DNA from: Microthrixaceae bacterium
GTDB lineage: Bacteria > Actinomycetota > Acidimicrobiia > Acidimicrobiales > Iamiaceae
Assembly (NCBI GenBank): GCA_016702505.1
Contig: JADJDU010000010.1
Location: 1-64,000, forward strand
DNA length: 64,000 nucleotides
Reading direction: 5' to 3'
Part shown: positions 23,372-33,912 of the stretch, piece after piece
Layout: the number at the start of each line of letters is the position of its first letter
How positions within the stretch are numbered: the first letter of the stretch is position 1
Notes under the pieces: model-generated
Database searches by the model: none
What the model was told of the DNA's origin: nothing
What the model saw: only the letters and a program-made list of their open reading frames with translations
Translations under genes and position numbers: made by a program

Positions 23372-25063
23372 ATGATCGAACACATGTTCGTTCCGCCACC
23401 ACAGGTGAAGGTGTCGAATGAGGCGCTGAAGTCGCTTGAGGGCGAGTTGGCCGAGCTGTGCGGCATGGCCAATGCAATCAACGGGCGCATGGTCGAGCTG
23501 ATGGCCGATGCTTTGGACCGCAACCTCTGGGCCGGGTGGGGGATCCACTCGCCAGAGCACTGGTTTGGGTGGAAGACGTCGATGGCGCCGGCATCGGTGC
23601 GCGGAGTCGTCGCTCTGGCGCGCCGGTACCGAGAGCTGCCGCTCACAACCGCGGCGCTGAGCGATGGATCTCTGTCTCTAGCCCAGGCGGCGCTGATAGC
23701 CCGCCACGTCCCCGCTTCCTACGAGACGTCGGTGATGGAGTTCGCTCCGCAGGCAACCGTCTCACAGCTTCAGCGCACGTTGCCCAAGGTTGCGTTCGAT
23801 CCAGATCCCGAGCCAGCCCCAGAGGCCACCGGTGCGCCCGAGGCGAGTACTGGGAATGCCATGGCAACCGATGACCCGCCCGGCAACGAACCAACCGACA
23901 GCGGCGCCAACGGTGCGGGCTCCGACTCCAACTCCGACTCTGGCTCCGACTCTGGTTCCGACACTGGCACGAACCCGACCGGGCCGAAACGAACACGCCT
24001 AATTGAGGAACGGCGCGATTGGGCCATGGGGCAGAACGAAGACGGGTCGTGGTGGTTCAACGGTCACCTTCCGGCCGACGAGGGTGCCCTGCTGCACCAC
24101 GCGGTGAAGACCGCCCGAGACGATCTGTTCAACCAGGCCAGCGCTGGCCTTCCCGAAGGGGCAACTCCACCACGGGTGTCGTTGGTGGATGGCCTGCTGG
24201 CCATGGCCGAGACATCGTTGGCCGCGGGCCAGGTGAGGTTCCCGTCTTCAGATCGCTACCGGATCTATGCCCATCTCGAAGCCAGCCCCAATTCCGGGGG
24301 CTCCAACGTGCTGTCGTTCCACTTGGGCCCGGTACTGCCCGAGCACCTTCGACTGCTCCACACCTGTGACGCCAAGCTGTGCCCGGTGCTCGAACGAGAT
24401 GGCACCCCGATCAACCTGGGTCGAGATCAGCGGATTGTGCCCCGCCGGATCCGCCGCCTGATCGAGCATCGAGACGGTGGCTGTGCCGTTCCGGGCTGTG
24501 GCCGCCGCTTCGGGCTGGACATCCACCACATCACCCACTGGGAACACGGTGGCCCCACCGACACAGCCAACCTTGTCACCCTGTGCCGAGGGCATCACCG
24601 GCTCCACCACCTCGGAGGCCTACAGATCTGGGGAAACGCAGATCTACGCCACCAGCCCGAAGGTCTCTGCTTCGCCGATCAGTGGGGGTACCCACTCCGT
24701 CCCACCGGCACTCCCAAACCACCCGATCTCACCAGCGGTCACGTCGCCGCGGCAGCCGGTACCAGCACCGGTATCAACACCGGGCCGTACCGGCACCCAT
24801 TCGGCGAACGTATCGACGCCGCCAATATCCACTTCCGCCAAGATCCGAACTGGGTTGCACCCCAATACCAGTCCGGTGAACCGTCACCACCTGAGCCACT
24901 AGACCCTGAGTTGGACCCAGCATCAGAGCAAGTGCCGGACCCGAAGAACCCACCGGGGACGGCCCGGTCGTGGCCGTCGGCGAGCAGCGATGACCGAACT
25001 CGCAGCGGAGAAGACCCGGCCCAAACCACCGACCCAACCCGGGCCGGCCCCGAGGCGGCCTGA
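23372..25063 (+). CDS. DUF222 / HNH endonuclease protein (13E12 repeat family)
   Basis: About 563 residues from the ATG at 23372 (MIEHMFVPPPQVKVSN) with AGAGG upstream; 23366 is another possible start. The N-terminal DUF222 region (residues about 10-330) includes NLWAGWGIHSPEHWFGWKTS and LSLAQAALIARHVP. It is interrupted by an acidic Ser/Asp/Asn linker near residue 190. The HNH domain reads RDGGCAVPGCGRRFGLDIHH, ITHWEHGGPTDTANLVTLCR, GHHRLHHLGG. Actinobacterial genomes carry many copies of such proteins, thought to be mobile or self-spreading nucleases; no biochemical role is proven. The C-terminal ~100 residues are Pro-rich and disordered. Confidence 0.9.
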   Translation: MIEHMFVPPPQVKVSNEALKSLEGELAELCGMANAINGRMVELMADALDRNLWAGWGIHSPEHWFGWKTSMAPASVRGVVALARRYRELPLTTAALSDGSLSLAQAALIARHVPASYETSVMEFAPQATVSQLQRTLPKVAFDPDPEPAPEATGAPEASTGNAMATDDPPGNEPTDSGANGAGSDSNSDSGSDSGSDTGTNPTGPKRTRLIEERRDWAMGQNEDGSWWFNGHLPADEGALLHHAVKTARDDLFNQASAGLPEGATPPRVSLVDGLLAMAETSLAAGQVRFPSSDRYRIYAHLEASPNSGGSNVLSFHLGPVLPEHLRLLHTCDAKLCPVLERDGTPINLGRDQRIVPRRIRRLIEHRDGGCAVPGCGRRFGLDIHHITHWEHGGPTDTANLVTLCRGHHRLHHLGGLQIWGNADLRHQPEGLCFADQWGYPLRPTGTPKPPDLTSGHVAAAAGTSTGINTGPYRHPFGERIDAANIHFRQDPNWVAPQYQSGEPSPPEPLDPELDPASEQVPDPKNPPGTARSWPSASSDDRTRSGEDPAQTTDPTRAGPEAA

Positions 25064-25147
25064 GAAATGCTGACGGCGGTGGGAGTGGCAGGGGCGCCTA
25101 TCGTGGCGTCCGCCCGGAGCAACAGTCGCGCTGGGTCAGCCGTACCC

Positions 25148-27480
25148 ATGACGCTTCCCGACCGCTCAGTCCTTGTTCGTATCGCCCTGGTTTGGGTTGC
25201 AGTTTGGGCGGCGGTCACCTTCAGCGGGCTGCTGTCAGACCGGGCCAGTCTGGTGTCGTCGAACTTGTTGCAGGCCCTGGTGCCAGCAGCGGCCGCGACC
25301 GGGTGTTGGTGGGCGGTGAAGCGTTCGCCCACCCGGGTGGATGGTCGGGCATGGACGTTTCTCGGGGCATCTGCGGCGGCGTGGTCTGCGGGCCAACTGG
25401 TCTGGACCGCCTATGACGTGGTCGGGGTCGGATCCCCGTTCCCGTCGGTGGCAGACATCGGCTACATCGCCGCGATCCCGCTGGCCTTGATCGGTGTGTG
25501 GTCGATCACTCCGAAGGTGGCGGCATCGACCCGGCTGGTGGCGGTGGTGGACGGCCTGATTATCGCTGGGTCACTGGTGGCCATCAGTTGGCCGCTGGTG
25601 CTGGCGCCGGGTTGGGACACGGGCGAGGGAGGCCGCCTGCTGGTCGCTCTGAGCTTGGTCTACCCGGCTGGCTCCCTGGTGATCGTGTCGTCGATCCTGA
25701 TGGTCCTAGTGCGCTCCCAGCGTGGGGGCACCATGCCAATCGTCGCCCTCGCCGGAGCCATGTCTCTGCTGGGGCTGGCAGACAGCTATTTCGTGTGGCA
25801 GGCATCCCCAGGGCATCGAAGCCGATCTCTCGCTGGCAGACGGGGCTTGGGTTGGAGGTCACCTGCTGCTCCTCGTGGCCTCGCTGCGGTATCCGCGAGG
25901 CGTCGAAGGTGTTCGGCTGACCCCGGGAATGGAGCGGTCGTTCCGCAGGTCTGCGGTGCCCCTGACCTTGGCCTGCATCGCCATGGTGGTGCGGGTGGTC
26001 CTGGCCTCGACCGGGCATGTGGGCGACGCCTTTCTCGATGTGGTGATCGTGGTGGTGGCGGCGCTGATCGTGGTCCGTCACCTGATGGAGATGTGGGAGA
26101 ACCGTTCGCTCACCCAGGCTTTGGAGGTCAAGGTCGGCGAGTTGACCGCTCGAGAAGCCGAGCTCAGCCACCAGGCACTGCACGATCCGCTGACCGGCCT
26201 GGCCAATCGTCGACTGTTCGGCGATCGTGTCGACCACGCGTTGGAGAGGAGCCGCCGGACTGGTGAACGGACAGCGGTGCTCTTCATCGACCTAGACGAC
26301 TTCAAGACCGTCAACGACAGCCTCGGTCACCCCGCCGGAGACCAGTTGCTCGTCGGCGTAGCGACGCGGATTTCTGCTTGTGTCAGGCCGGGAGACACCG
26401 TGGCCCGGCTTGGCGGCGACGAGTTCGGAATCGTGATGGAGGGTCTGGCCTCACCCGATGAGGCGGCAGTGGTGGCAGCCCGGGTTCTCGATGCCCTCGA
26501 GATCGCATTTCCCCTCGACGGGCGCCAGGTGTTCACCAAGGCAAGCATCGGGGTCGCCCACGCCGATTCCGCGCCGGGGGCGCGAGGCGAACAGGTGCTC
26601 GCCGATGCCGATGCCGCCCTCTACGAAGCTAAGGCGAACGGCAAGGCAACCTTCCGTCAGTTCGAGGAGGAGATGCGAGAGTCCGTGGTGGCACGCCTCG
26701 AGATCATCCAGGATCTGCGGGGTGTCTCGGCGCCGGGCCAGTTCGTCTGCCACTACCAACCCATAGTCGAGCTCTCCACGGGACGCACCGTCGCCGTCGA
26801 GGCGCTGGTGCGGTGGGACCACCCGGCCCGGGGTCTGCTGGGGCCCAGCTCGTTCATTGCCTTGGCCGAGGAGACGGGCGTGATCGTCGAGCTGGGTCTC
26901 GAGGTCGTCAGGCAGGCCACTACCCAAGTGGCGCAATGGTGGGCTCGAGGTGACCTGCCCGAAGACCTCGAGCTGCACGTGAATCTCTCAGGACGCCAAC
27001 TCGAACAGTCAGACCTCGCAGCCCAGATATGCGCCGTGGTCGATACCGCTGGCTTCCCGCGACCAGCTGGTCTTGGAGATCACCGAGAGCATCGCCGTAG
27101 ACATAGATCCTCGACACCTGGAACGGCTGGTCGAACTGCGCGAGACCGGGATTCGTCTGGCCATCGACGACTTCGGGACCGGCTACTCGTCGCTGAGCTA
27201 CCTGCGGACCCTGCCCGTCGACGTATTGAAGGTAGACCGGACCTTCGCCGGCACCACCGCCGGTGCCACCGACCTGGTCCTGATGGAGGCCATCGTCAGG
27301 TTGGGCGATTCCCTCGGCATCGACGTGATCGCCGAGGGAATCGAGCACGGTGAGCAGGTCGAGTCACTGGTCGGGTTGGGATGTGACCGGGCCCAGGGCT
27401 ACCTGTTCGCACGGCCGGTACCAGCAGCCGACCTCCCCGAGGTCGCGAGAACGACCTCGCAGTCCCGGTCTGTTCACTGA
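25148..27480 (+). CDS. Membrane GGDEF-EAL cyclic-di-GMP protein (two frameshifts)
   Basis: About 777 residues after repair. Eight or so membrane helices fill residues 1-310 (MASE-like sensor). The GGDEF domain has RLGGDEFGI with an intact active site and DPLTGLANRR; the EAL domain has AVEALVRWDHP, ITESI, DDFGTGYSSLSYL, LKVDRTF and IAEGIEHGEQ, all expected catalytic positions. Both diguanylate cyclase and phosphodiesterase activities are therefore possible. The frame changes near 25804 (within the membrane region) and near 27060 (within EAL). ATG at 25067 is an alternative start. It follows the DUF222/HNH gene. Confidence 0.85.
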
Positions 27481-27495
27481 GCGCGGGGGTTCACT

Positions 27496-27618
27496 TTGCT
27501 CGGCTTCCCCTTCAACCAGTTCATGGGCCAGGAGCCGGGCACCAACGAAGAGATCGCCACGTTCTGCTCGACCGCCACCCGCTCTACGAGAAGTTCCTGG
27601 TGGCCCCGGGGGAGAGAA
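27496..27618 (+). pseudogene. Glutathione peroxidase remnant with internal deletion
   Basis: 27496-27573 reads LLGFPFNQFMGQEPGTNEEI, then ATFCS, the middle motif of glutathione peroxidases. From about 27571 another frame reads DRHPLYEKFLVAPGER, which belongs near the C-terminus. The N-terminal catalytic Cys/Sec part and about 50 codons between these pieces are missing. It lies between the 3' ends of the GGDEF-EAL gene and the AAA regulator. Confidence 0.6.
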
Positions 27619-27619
27619 C

Positions 27620-30537
27620 TCACCGGCCGGTAAGCGAGGCCATGGCCTGGGTTGCCTGGTCGAGCCAGAAGGTGGCTCCGGCACCTTCGGCCGCCGTTAG
27701 CGCCGATGAGAGGTAGGGCTCGGGGTCATCACCTGACGCGAGGGCAAGCTTGGCCAGGTATAGGTCCACTGGTCCGAGGGACAGCGAGATCACGAATATC
27801 CATTCGCCTGAGCGCCCCCTGAGCGTCTCGACGATCTCGGGCGAGGATGCCAGTTCCGGCCGATAGTGAGCGACCAGCTCTGCGTACATCACCGCCGTCT
27901 CGAACAACCCGCTCAGCCCTTGTTCGGCGGCAATGATCTCATCGAGCACTGCCTCGGCCTGAGCGTGGTGGCCGCCTTTGAACCACGTCCACGCTGCGCC
28001 GATCCTGAAGGTCTCCCCCATGAACGGAATGATCAAGGGGTCGTCGGCCATCTCGAGGTAGAGATCGGCCATGTCGGGAAGACCGTTCTCCAACTGCATC
28101 AGCCCGACTCGGGCTCCGCGAATGGCTTCATCCAGGTAACCCCGGAGCATGGCGGTCGAGTGGAAGGAGTTGAGCCACTCCAGCGACTCTCGAAGGCCCA
28201 CGACGTCGGCGGTGGCTGACTGGATGACCGCCAAGCGGGCTCTGGAGATCAGGTCGGCCGCGTTGTCGCCGGTGGGATTGCCGATCAACGGGGTCAGGGA
28301 GTCTCTGGCGCTCTGCAGTTGACCGTTCCTCAGCATCTCGGTAATCCGGTCGAGGGTGGCCCCTGTTTCGGCGTCCGGATGGGTCACGAGGTCGACAGTG
28401 GTGAGCCGGCTCCCGGGTGTTTCAGATTGGTCGAGCGGGCTATTGGCAATCGCGGTGAGAAGTCGGATGCCCGACCGCGACGTGCGCTGCTGTGCGGCGA
28501 TCTCTGATCTTGCTCGCTCGGAGAGGCAGCGATTCGGGATTGCATCTAGAGATTTTCGGGCCCTTTCTCTGCCCTCCACATCGAACGCGCACATGCGTTC
28601 GATGTGGCTGAGGAGTATCGCCCGCTCGTCGGTCTGAGCGGAGTCGAGGGCATCCAGGGTCGCCCAGCACGACTCGATGTGGGCGTCGTAGTTTCGGAAG
28701 CGATGATCGAACACCGGCATCCGGTTGTCGAAGATGTGGGCTCGAAGGATCAGGTCAGGGTCGCCAGCCCTGACGGCCAGGGCCTGGGCCCGCTCGGCTG
28801 CAGCTACGAATTGCGGGTCATGCACATCCTGGGCGATCTCGAGAATCGCGATGGCGTTCAAGATCGACAACGTCGCATCCATGTGGAGATCGTCTCCGGG
28901 CGAAATCGCCTCGGATGCACATTCGATATAGGCGAGGGCAGTCCGCGGCTCGCGGTGAATGGCATGTTCGGACGCCCGAACGAGGTATTTGGCGGCGACG
29001 GTTGGGTCGGCGGCGAGGATGCCTTCGGTGGTGTGGTGCGCAACGTCATGAAGGTCGGTGCGGTCACTCTCGAAGAGAGCCTGGGCCAGGCGCCAGTGGG
29101 TCTGAACCCGTCTGGTGGTTGAGACCTTGTCCAAGACGATGTTGCGGGCAAGGTCATGTTCCCAACGCCAGCGGTCGAAGCTGTCCTCGACGACCAAACC
29201 ATTGAGAGCCGCGGGTTCGATGGCATCGATGGCGTTGTCGGGTGGAATGCCCGCCACAATGCACCGGGCCTGAGCTCCCACCGCTGATTCCGGCGCACGG
29301 CCAGCTCGGAGTTGGTGATGTGGCGCAGCGTTGACACCACCAGGTATGGGTTTCCTCCCGTCACCCGTTCGATGTGGCCCGTGAGCTCCTCGGGCACATC
29401 GTGGCCGGCCGATTGTTCGACGAGGTCGTGCATCTCCTGGTAGCTGAGACGGCCCAGCTGGATCGACCGGCAACGAGGGTGTCTCAGCAGTGTGGGCAGC
29501 GCGGTGGTGAGTGCGGACCTGTCCGTCAGATCCCGTGGGCGGTAGGTGGCGATGACAGTTAGCGGTATGGGAATGGGGTTGTTGGCAAGGTGGGTGACCA
29601 GGGCCACCGTGGATGCCGGAGCCCAATGCAGGTCATCGAGCACCAAGAGCAAGCCTTGGCCGTCGGCAATGCTGGCCAACCAAGCACCGATCGAGACGAT
29701 GATTCGATGGTCATCGTCTGCGTCTGAGAGCTCGTGCTTGCCGGCTGGGCCGACTTTGTCCTCTAGAGCTGGAGATATCGTCGCCAGTAGGGCGAGGGTC
29801 GATTGTGGGAGATGGTCAAAGGCTCCAGGATCGCGAGCCAAATGACGCTCGATCGCCATCGAGATCGGACGGTGCGCGCTGGAGATCGACGGGTCACAGG
29901 CTCCGTAGAGGACCCGGATCCCAGCGTCACTGGCGGCCGGGGCTGCCTCACCGGCCAAGCGGGTCTTTCCCATTCCGGCGTCACCGCCGAGCATGATCAC
30001 CTGGGGCAGATTCTCAGTCCTGGAGGCAGCGATCGCCGCTTCGATCGCTTCGAGTTCGTTTCGGCGACCGGCCAGCCTCGTCGGGGTCTGGAACCACGAG
30101 AGGTCCGCGGCAATCGAATGAGACCCCTGTTCGGCTTCCGATCTTGCGGTGGAGTCAACCGTGGATGGTGCTTGTGGAACGGAAGCAGTACCAGGCTCCG
30201 TGTTCGAGGTGGCGGTAGCAGACCAGCGCAACAGGCTCCGGTCTTGCTCGATGATCCGTTGTTCGAGCTCGCGTAGACCTGGGCCAGGTTCGAGGCCAGC
30301 CCCCTCAATCAGCACGGCCCTCGCTCGTTGGAATGCGCCCAAGGCTGCGGCTTGGCGGCCGGAGCGATACAGAGCCGTCATGAGCATCTCCCACCCGCGT
30401 TCCGCGAATGGGTCGGCTGCCACGGTTGCTTCGAGGTCGGGGATCAGGTCTTCGTCCTCGCCGCAAGCGGAGCGTGCCTCGAGAAGCAGGTCCCAGGCCC
30501 GGGTCCGGGTCTCGCTGATGAGGCGCAACTGGACCAA
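27620..30537 (-). CDS. BTAD/AAA ATPase transcriptional regulator (N-terminus missing, frameshifted)
   Basis: Large SARP/AfsR-like regulator. The visible N-terminus is a BTAD domain (RTRAWDLLLEARSACGEDED, then ERGWEMLMTALYRSGRQAAA). An AAA/STAND ATPase follows: Walker A GGDAGMGKTRL, Walker B LLLVLDDLHWAPAS, IATYRPRDL. The rest is ~550 residues of TPR-like helices (LAYIECASEAI, MADLYLEMADDP). The frame shifts near 29265. The winged HTH that should precede BTAD is absent; reading upstream in the BTAD frame only finds the end of the histidine kinase gene, about 30560-30600. So start and DNA-binding domain appear to have been deleted, leaving an unlikely regulator. Confidence 0.75.
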
Positions 30538-32726
30538 CCCGTCCGGTGTCGAGGCCAGTGCCTCGGCCGCCTCACCTCGGGAGCCCGAACCTCAGCATCG
30601 ATCTCCCGGCGGGCCGACACCAGCTCGTGCAGGGTTCGGTTGGCGTGGACGTAGGAGGCGTAGGTGCCTTCAGCAGGCGTGTCGGCTGAAGCAACCGAGA
30701 TGTCCCACGGCTTCAACGTGCGATGGTCGTCACCGTTCTGTGACGGAGATGCCGGCGTCGCATTCACGTCGATGACCGGGGCGGGCGCTGGGGCCGGCCG
30801 GGGGGCCGAGACCAACGCCGCGGGTACCACCACTCTCGCGGTGACGCCTTCGTCGTCGTTCGACGACAGTTCGACGGTGATTCCGTGGGTCTTGGCGAGA
30901 TGGCCGATCACGTAGTGGCCGAGGTACTTCGAAGGAGTCGTGTTGAACGTTTCCTCGCCGCTCAGTCGGGAGTTGGCCTCCTTCAACGGCTCTGGGCGCA
31001 AGCCGATGCCAGAGTCGTCGATTCGGATCACGTAGCGGCCATCGCTCAACAGACGTCCACTCACGGCAACGTCGGTCGTCGGCGGTGAGAAGGCAAGGCC
31101 GTTCTCCAGCAGTTCGGCCAGCAGGTGAGCAAGGTCCTTGGCAACCTGTCCGGACACCTCAGATGTACCCAGGTCACCGAGCACGATTCGCTCGAACTGC
31201 TCCACCTCGGTAACCGCGGACCGGACGACACCTTCCACTGCAACGGGCGGGCCGAAGCTGGTGCGACGCTGAACCTTGGCAGACCCGGCCAAGACGATCA
31301 ACGATTCGGCGTTGCGTCGCACCCGGGTGGCCAGATGGTCGACGCGGTAGAGCTCGTTCAGGCGCTCCAGTTCAGGCTCTGAGCCCTCCAGGCCGGCCAG
31401 CACTTCGAGTTGCCGGCCAACAAGGCCTTGGACCCGACGACCCAAGTTCACCAGGGAGTCTGCTGAATTGTGGCGGAGACCAGCCTGTTCTACGGCCAGG
31501 TTGAGGGCGCTGGCCTGTACCGAGTTCAGCGCCGTGGCCAATTCGGCCACCTCGGTCACGGTCGAGGCAGGCATCGACGTCATCTCAGGCATGGCGATGT
31601 CCGTTCCCGTCGGGGTATCGAGAACCGAGGCAACCGAGGCAGGAAGCGTTTCGCCGGCCATGACGAGGGCTTCCTCGGTCAGACGCTGAATGGGTCGGAT
31701 CAGTCCACGAGCCACCATGAACGCGCCGCCTAGCGATCCTGCGATGGTCACTGCGAGCAGAATCAGGTTCCATGTCCGGTCGGCCTCTGCCGCTGCGATC
31801 AGCTCGTTGCTGCGGGCCTGCATGGCTTGGACGGTTGCATCGCCCGCGTCGAAGGAGTTGGGGTGGCTCTCGTCGGCGGCTGCATTCAACACAACGGTGA
31901 GTCCCGTGCCCGTGCCTGATTCCAGGAATTCCTTCAGATGCTGGGAGAACTCCTTCTGCATCGGGCGGTTGATCCAGCCTTCTACAACCTTCTGGGTCGA
32001 CGGGGTTCCGGCCAGGAGATCAATGGAACGCTGTTGGAAGTAGTCGAAGTTGGCCCGCTTCTTGGCGATCTCGACCCGCTCACCGAAGCCGATTGGATCA
32101 CCGGAGTCCTGAGTGATCTTGGGCACGGCGATGTCGCGGAAGATCTGGGCCTGGAGGTCTGCGGTCCTGGTCTGAAAGGCGAGCGATCGCCCCATGCTGC
32201 GCAGATCGGTATCGGCGATGAGCTCCAACGATCGATCGTTGGCGTTGTGGAATAGGTCGATGAGGTCCGAGTAGTCGCTGAAGACCCCGTCGGCCTTGGT
32301 GATCTGTCCCTTCCCGCGCCCGGTGGTGGAGTCGACACTGTCCCGAATCTGACCGATCATTTCCTCCGTTGAAGTGAGTGCCCCTCGGTACGTCTGTTGC
32401 ACCTCGGGTTCGGTCGCCTCGAGTCGACGCCGGAATTCGCTCAGCAGTTCGTCGGTGGTGGCCCGTGCGCTGGGGTTGTCCTTCGCTCTGAGGTCGGCAC
32501 CGGCCTCCAAGCCAATCATCCAAACTGCCGCGTAGTTGCGTTCATCCTGTAGGGCGCCAACCAGGCTGGCGGGACCGGCCGTGATCTCGGCCTGCTCATG
32601 CTGTCGGCGAGCCATGTCGAGTTGGTGGCCGGCCCGTCGCACGTTCATTCCAGCCACCACGGCCAAGGCCGCAACCGGCAGGGCCAACATGGCCAGCAGT
32701 CGAATTCTGATCGGAACGGTCTTCAT
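30444..32726 (-). CDS. NIT-domain sensor histidine kinase, C-terminus joined to regulator
   Basis: From the ATG at 32726 (MKTVPIRIRLLAML) the protein has a membrane helix at residues ~10-28, an extracellular nitrate/nitrite-sensing (NIT) type helical domain to about residue 320, a second helix (LILLAVTIAGSLGGAFMVA), HAMP, a DHp-like segment (LRHNSADSLVNLGRRVQGL) and a HATPase domain with N-box LLAELLENGLAFSPP and IDDSGIGLR. This is the actinobacterial type found in conservon operons with roadblock and GTPase genes, which are absent here. Natural sequence ends near 30600 (VSARREIDAEVRAPEV); beyond that the frame reads BTAD DNA in the wrong phase, to a stop at 30444. Confidence 0.8.
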   Translation of the reverse strand: MKTVPIRIRLLAMLALPVAALAVVAGMNVRRAGHQLDMARRQHEQAEITAGPASLVGALQDERNYAAVWMIGLEAGADLRAKDNPSARATTDELLSEFRRRLEATEPEVQQTYRGALTSTEEMIGQIRDSVDSTTGRGKGQITKADGVFSDYSDLIDLFHNANDRSLELIADTDLRSMGRSLAFQTRTADLQAQIFRDIAVPKITQDSGDPIGFGERVEIAKKRANFDYFQQRSIDLLAGTPSTQKVVEGWINRPMQKEFSQHLKEFLESGTGTGLTVVLNAAADESHPNSFDAGDATVQAMQARSNELIAAAEADRTWNLILLAVTIAGSLGGAFMVARGLIRPIQRLTEEALVMAGETLPASVASVLDTPTGTDIAMPEMTSMPASTVTEVAELATALNSVQASALNLAVEQAGLRHNSADSLVNLGRRVQGLVGRQLEVLAGLEGSEPELERLNELYRVDHLATRVRRNAESLIVLAGSAKVQRRTSFGPPVAVEGVVRSAVTEVEQFERIVLGDLGTSEVSGQVAKDLAHLLAELLENGLAFSPPTTDVAVSGRLLSDGRYVIRIDDSGIGLRPEPLKEANSRLSGEETFNTTPSKYLGHYVIGHLAKTHGITVELSSNDDEGVTARVVVPAALVSAPRPAPAPAPVIDVNATPASPSQNGDDHRTLKPWDISVASADTPAEGTYASYVHANRTLHELVSARREIDAEVRAPEVRRPRHWPRHRTGWSSCASSARPGPGPGTCFSRHAPLAARTKT

Positions 32727-32924
32727 GGCTTCTCCCTCAGACGAACAGGTGTTGAGGAGAATGTCGGCGCACCCGGTAGCGGCGGGGTCGGCGGCCGGTA
32801 GCGGCCGGTAGCGCTCCGGTAGCGCGAACGCCCTAGATGGTGAAAAGGTGCAGCACACCAGGCCGAGTCCAGGGCTGGGCCACGACAGGAAGAGCTGGAG
32901 TTTCTCCTTGCTGGGATCCCTCAC

Positions 32925-33767
32925 GTGACCGGTGACATCGAGGTGATGCCATCGGTTTCGCTCACCGCGGGAGGAGCAACGGCCACCGTTCACCCGGCGA
33001 TGGGGGGGCGGCTCGGTCAGCTCGACCTTGGGTTCGGCCCGCTGATCCGGTCACACGCACCCGACCTCGGATGGGACGAGTGGGGTTGTTATCCGCTGGT
33101 CCCGTGGTCCAACCGGCTCCCGGGCGGGAGGCTTCGCTTTGGTGGGGTGGCAGCCGACTTCCCGCCGAACTGCGCTGACGGCAGCGCCATCCACGGACTG
33201 GTTGCTTCGCGCCCGTGGAAGGTCGAGGCCAGCTCCGGCCACGCCATCAGCCTGATCGTCGACGTGGTCGACGGCCCGTACCGCCTCCGCGCCTCCCTGT
33301 CCTACGAACTCGAACCCCGAGGATTGGGGGTCTCGTTGTCTGTCATCAACACGGGAATCGAGCCGGTTCCGGTTGGGATCGGCATCCACCCGTGGTTTCG
33401 GTCCGCAACGGTTTCGTTACCGGCGGAACGGCGTTGGCCCGGTGAGCCGATGCCGACGGGACGGCCCGTGCCGGTCGAGGGCTGCTACGACCTGCGGGGC
33501 TGGGTCAACCCCGAACCGATGGACGGTTGCTTCACCGCGCTCACCGCAACGACGGCCACGATCGGGGAGCTGGCCCTGACCTGGGAGGGACCGGTCACCG
33601 ACGTGGTGGTGTTCAGCGGTGTTCCTGGGTGGGTGTGCGTCGAACCGGTCACCATGGCCAACGGCGCCTTCGGCCTATCGCCGGACGACGCCGTCGCTCA
33701 CGGTGGCCGGTTCCTGCCCCCAGGGAAATCCCTTGCTGTCGCCTATCGGTTCGACGCTCTCACCTAG
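32925..33767 (+). CDS. Aldose 1-epimerase family protein (GalM-like)
   Basis: 280 residues from the GTG at 32925 (or ATG 32946, which has GAGGTG directly before it). A mutarotase beta-sandwich: MGGRLGQLDLGFGPLIRS, NRLPGGRLRFGG, the catalytic His in AIHGLVASRPW and in GIGIHPWFRSA, and the base Glu in WVCVEPVTMANGAFGL. It would interconvert alpha and beta anomers of an aldose or act on a hexose-phosphate. Its length is typical. Single gene, divergent from the histidine kinase with about 200 bases between. Confidence 0.88.
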   Translation: MTGDIEVMPSVSLTAGGATATVHPAMGGRLGQLDLGFGPLIRSHAPDLGWDEWGCYPLVPWSNRLPGGRLRFGGVAADFPPNCADGSAIHGLVASRPWKVEASSGHAISLIVDVVDGPYRLRASLSYELEPRGLGVSLSVINTGIEPVPVGIGIHPWFRSATVSLPAERRWPGEPMPTGRPVPVEGCYDLRGWVNPEPMDGCFTALTATTATIGELALTWEGPVTDVVVFSGVPGWVCVEPVTMANGAFGLSPDDAVAHGGRFLPPGKSLAVAYRFDALT

Positions 33768-33912
33768 GCGCCTTGGCGTCGCGTCCAGCCTGCTTGCGCT
33801 TGTTGGAGCTACGGGTGGAGGCGTTGGCCTTCTTGTCGACGGACTTTGGGTACCGGCCGTGATCATTCCACGGCGATCGGTTGTGCGCTCCACGGTCGGG
33901 CGGCCCGTCTCG

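Noticed and set aside
33772..33912. Basic 34-40 codon stretch on the minus strand (ends KRKQAGRDAKAP)
   Set aside because: Protein-like and Lys/Arg-rich, but it has no start codon after the stop of the 33913-35135 gene, so I do not call it a gene.
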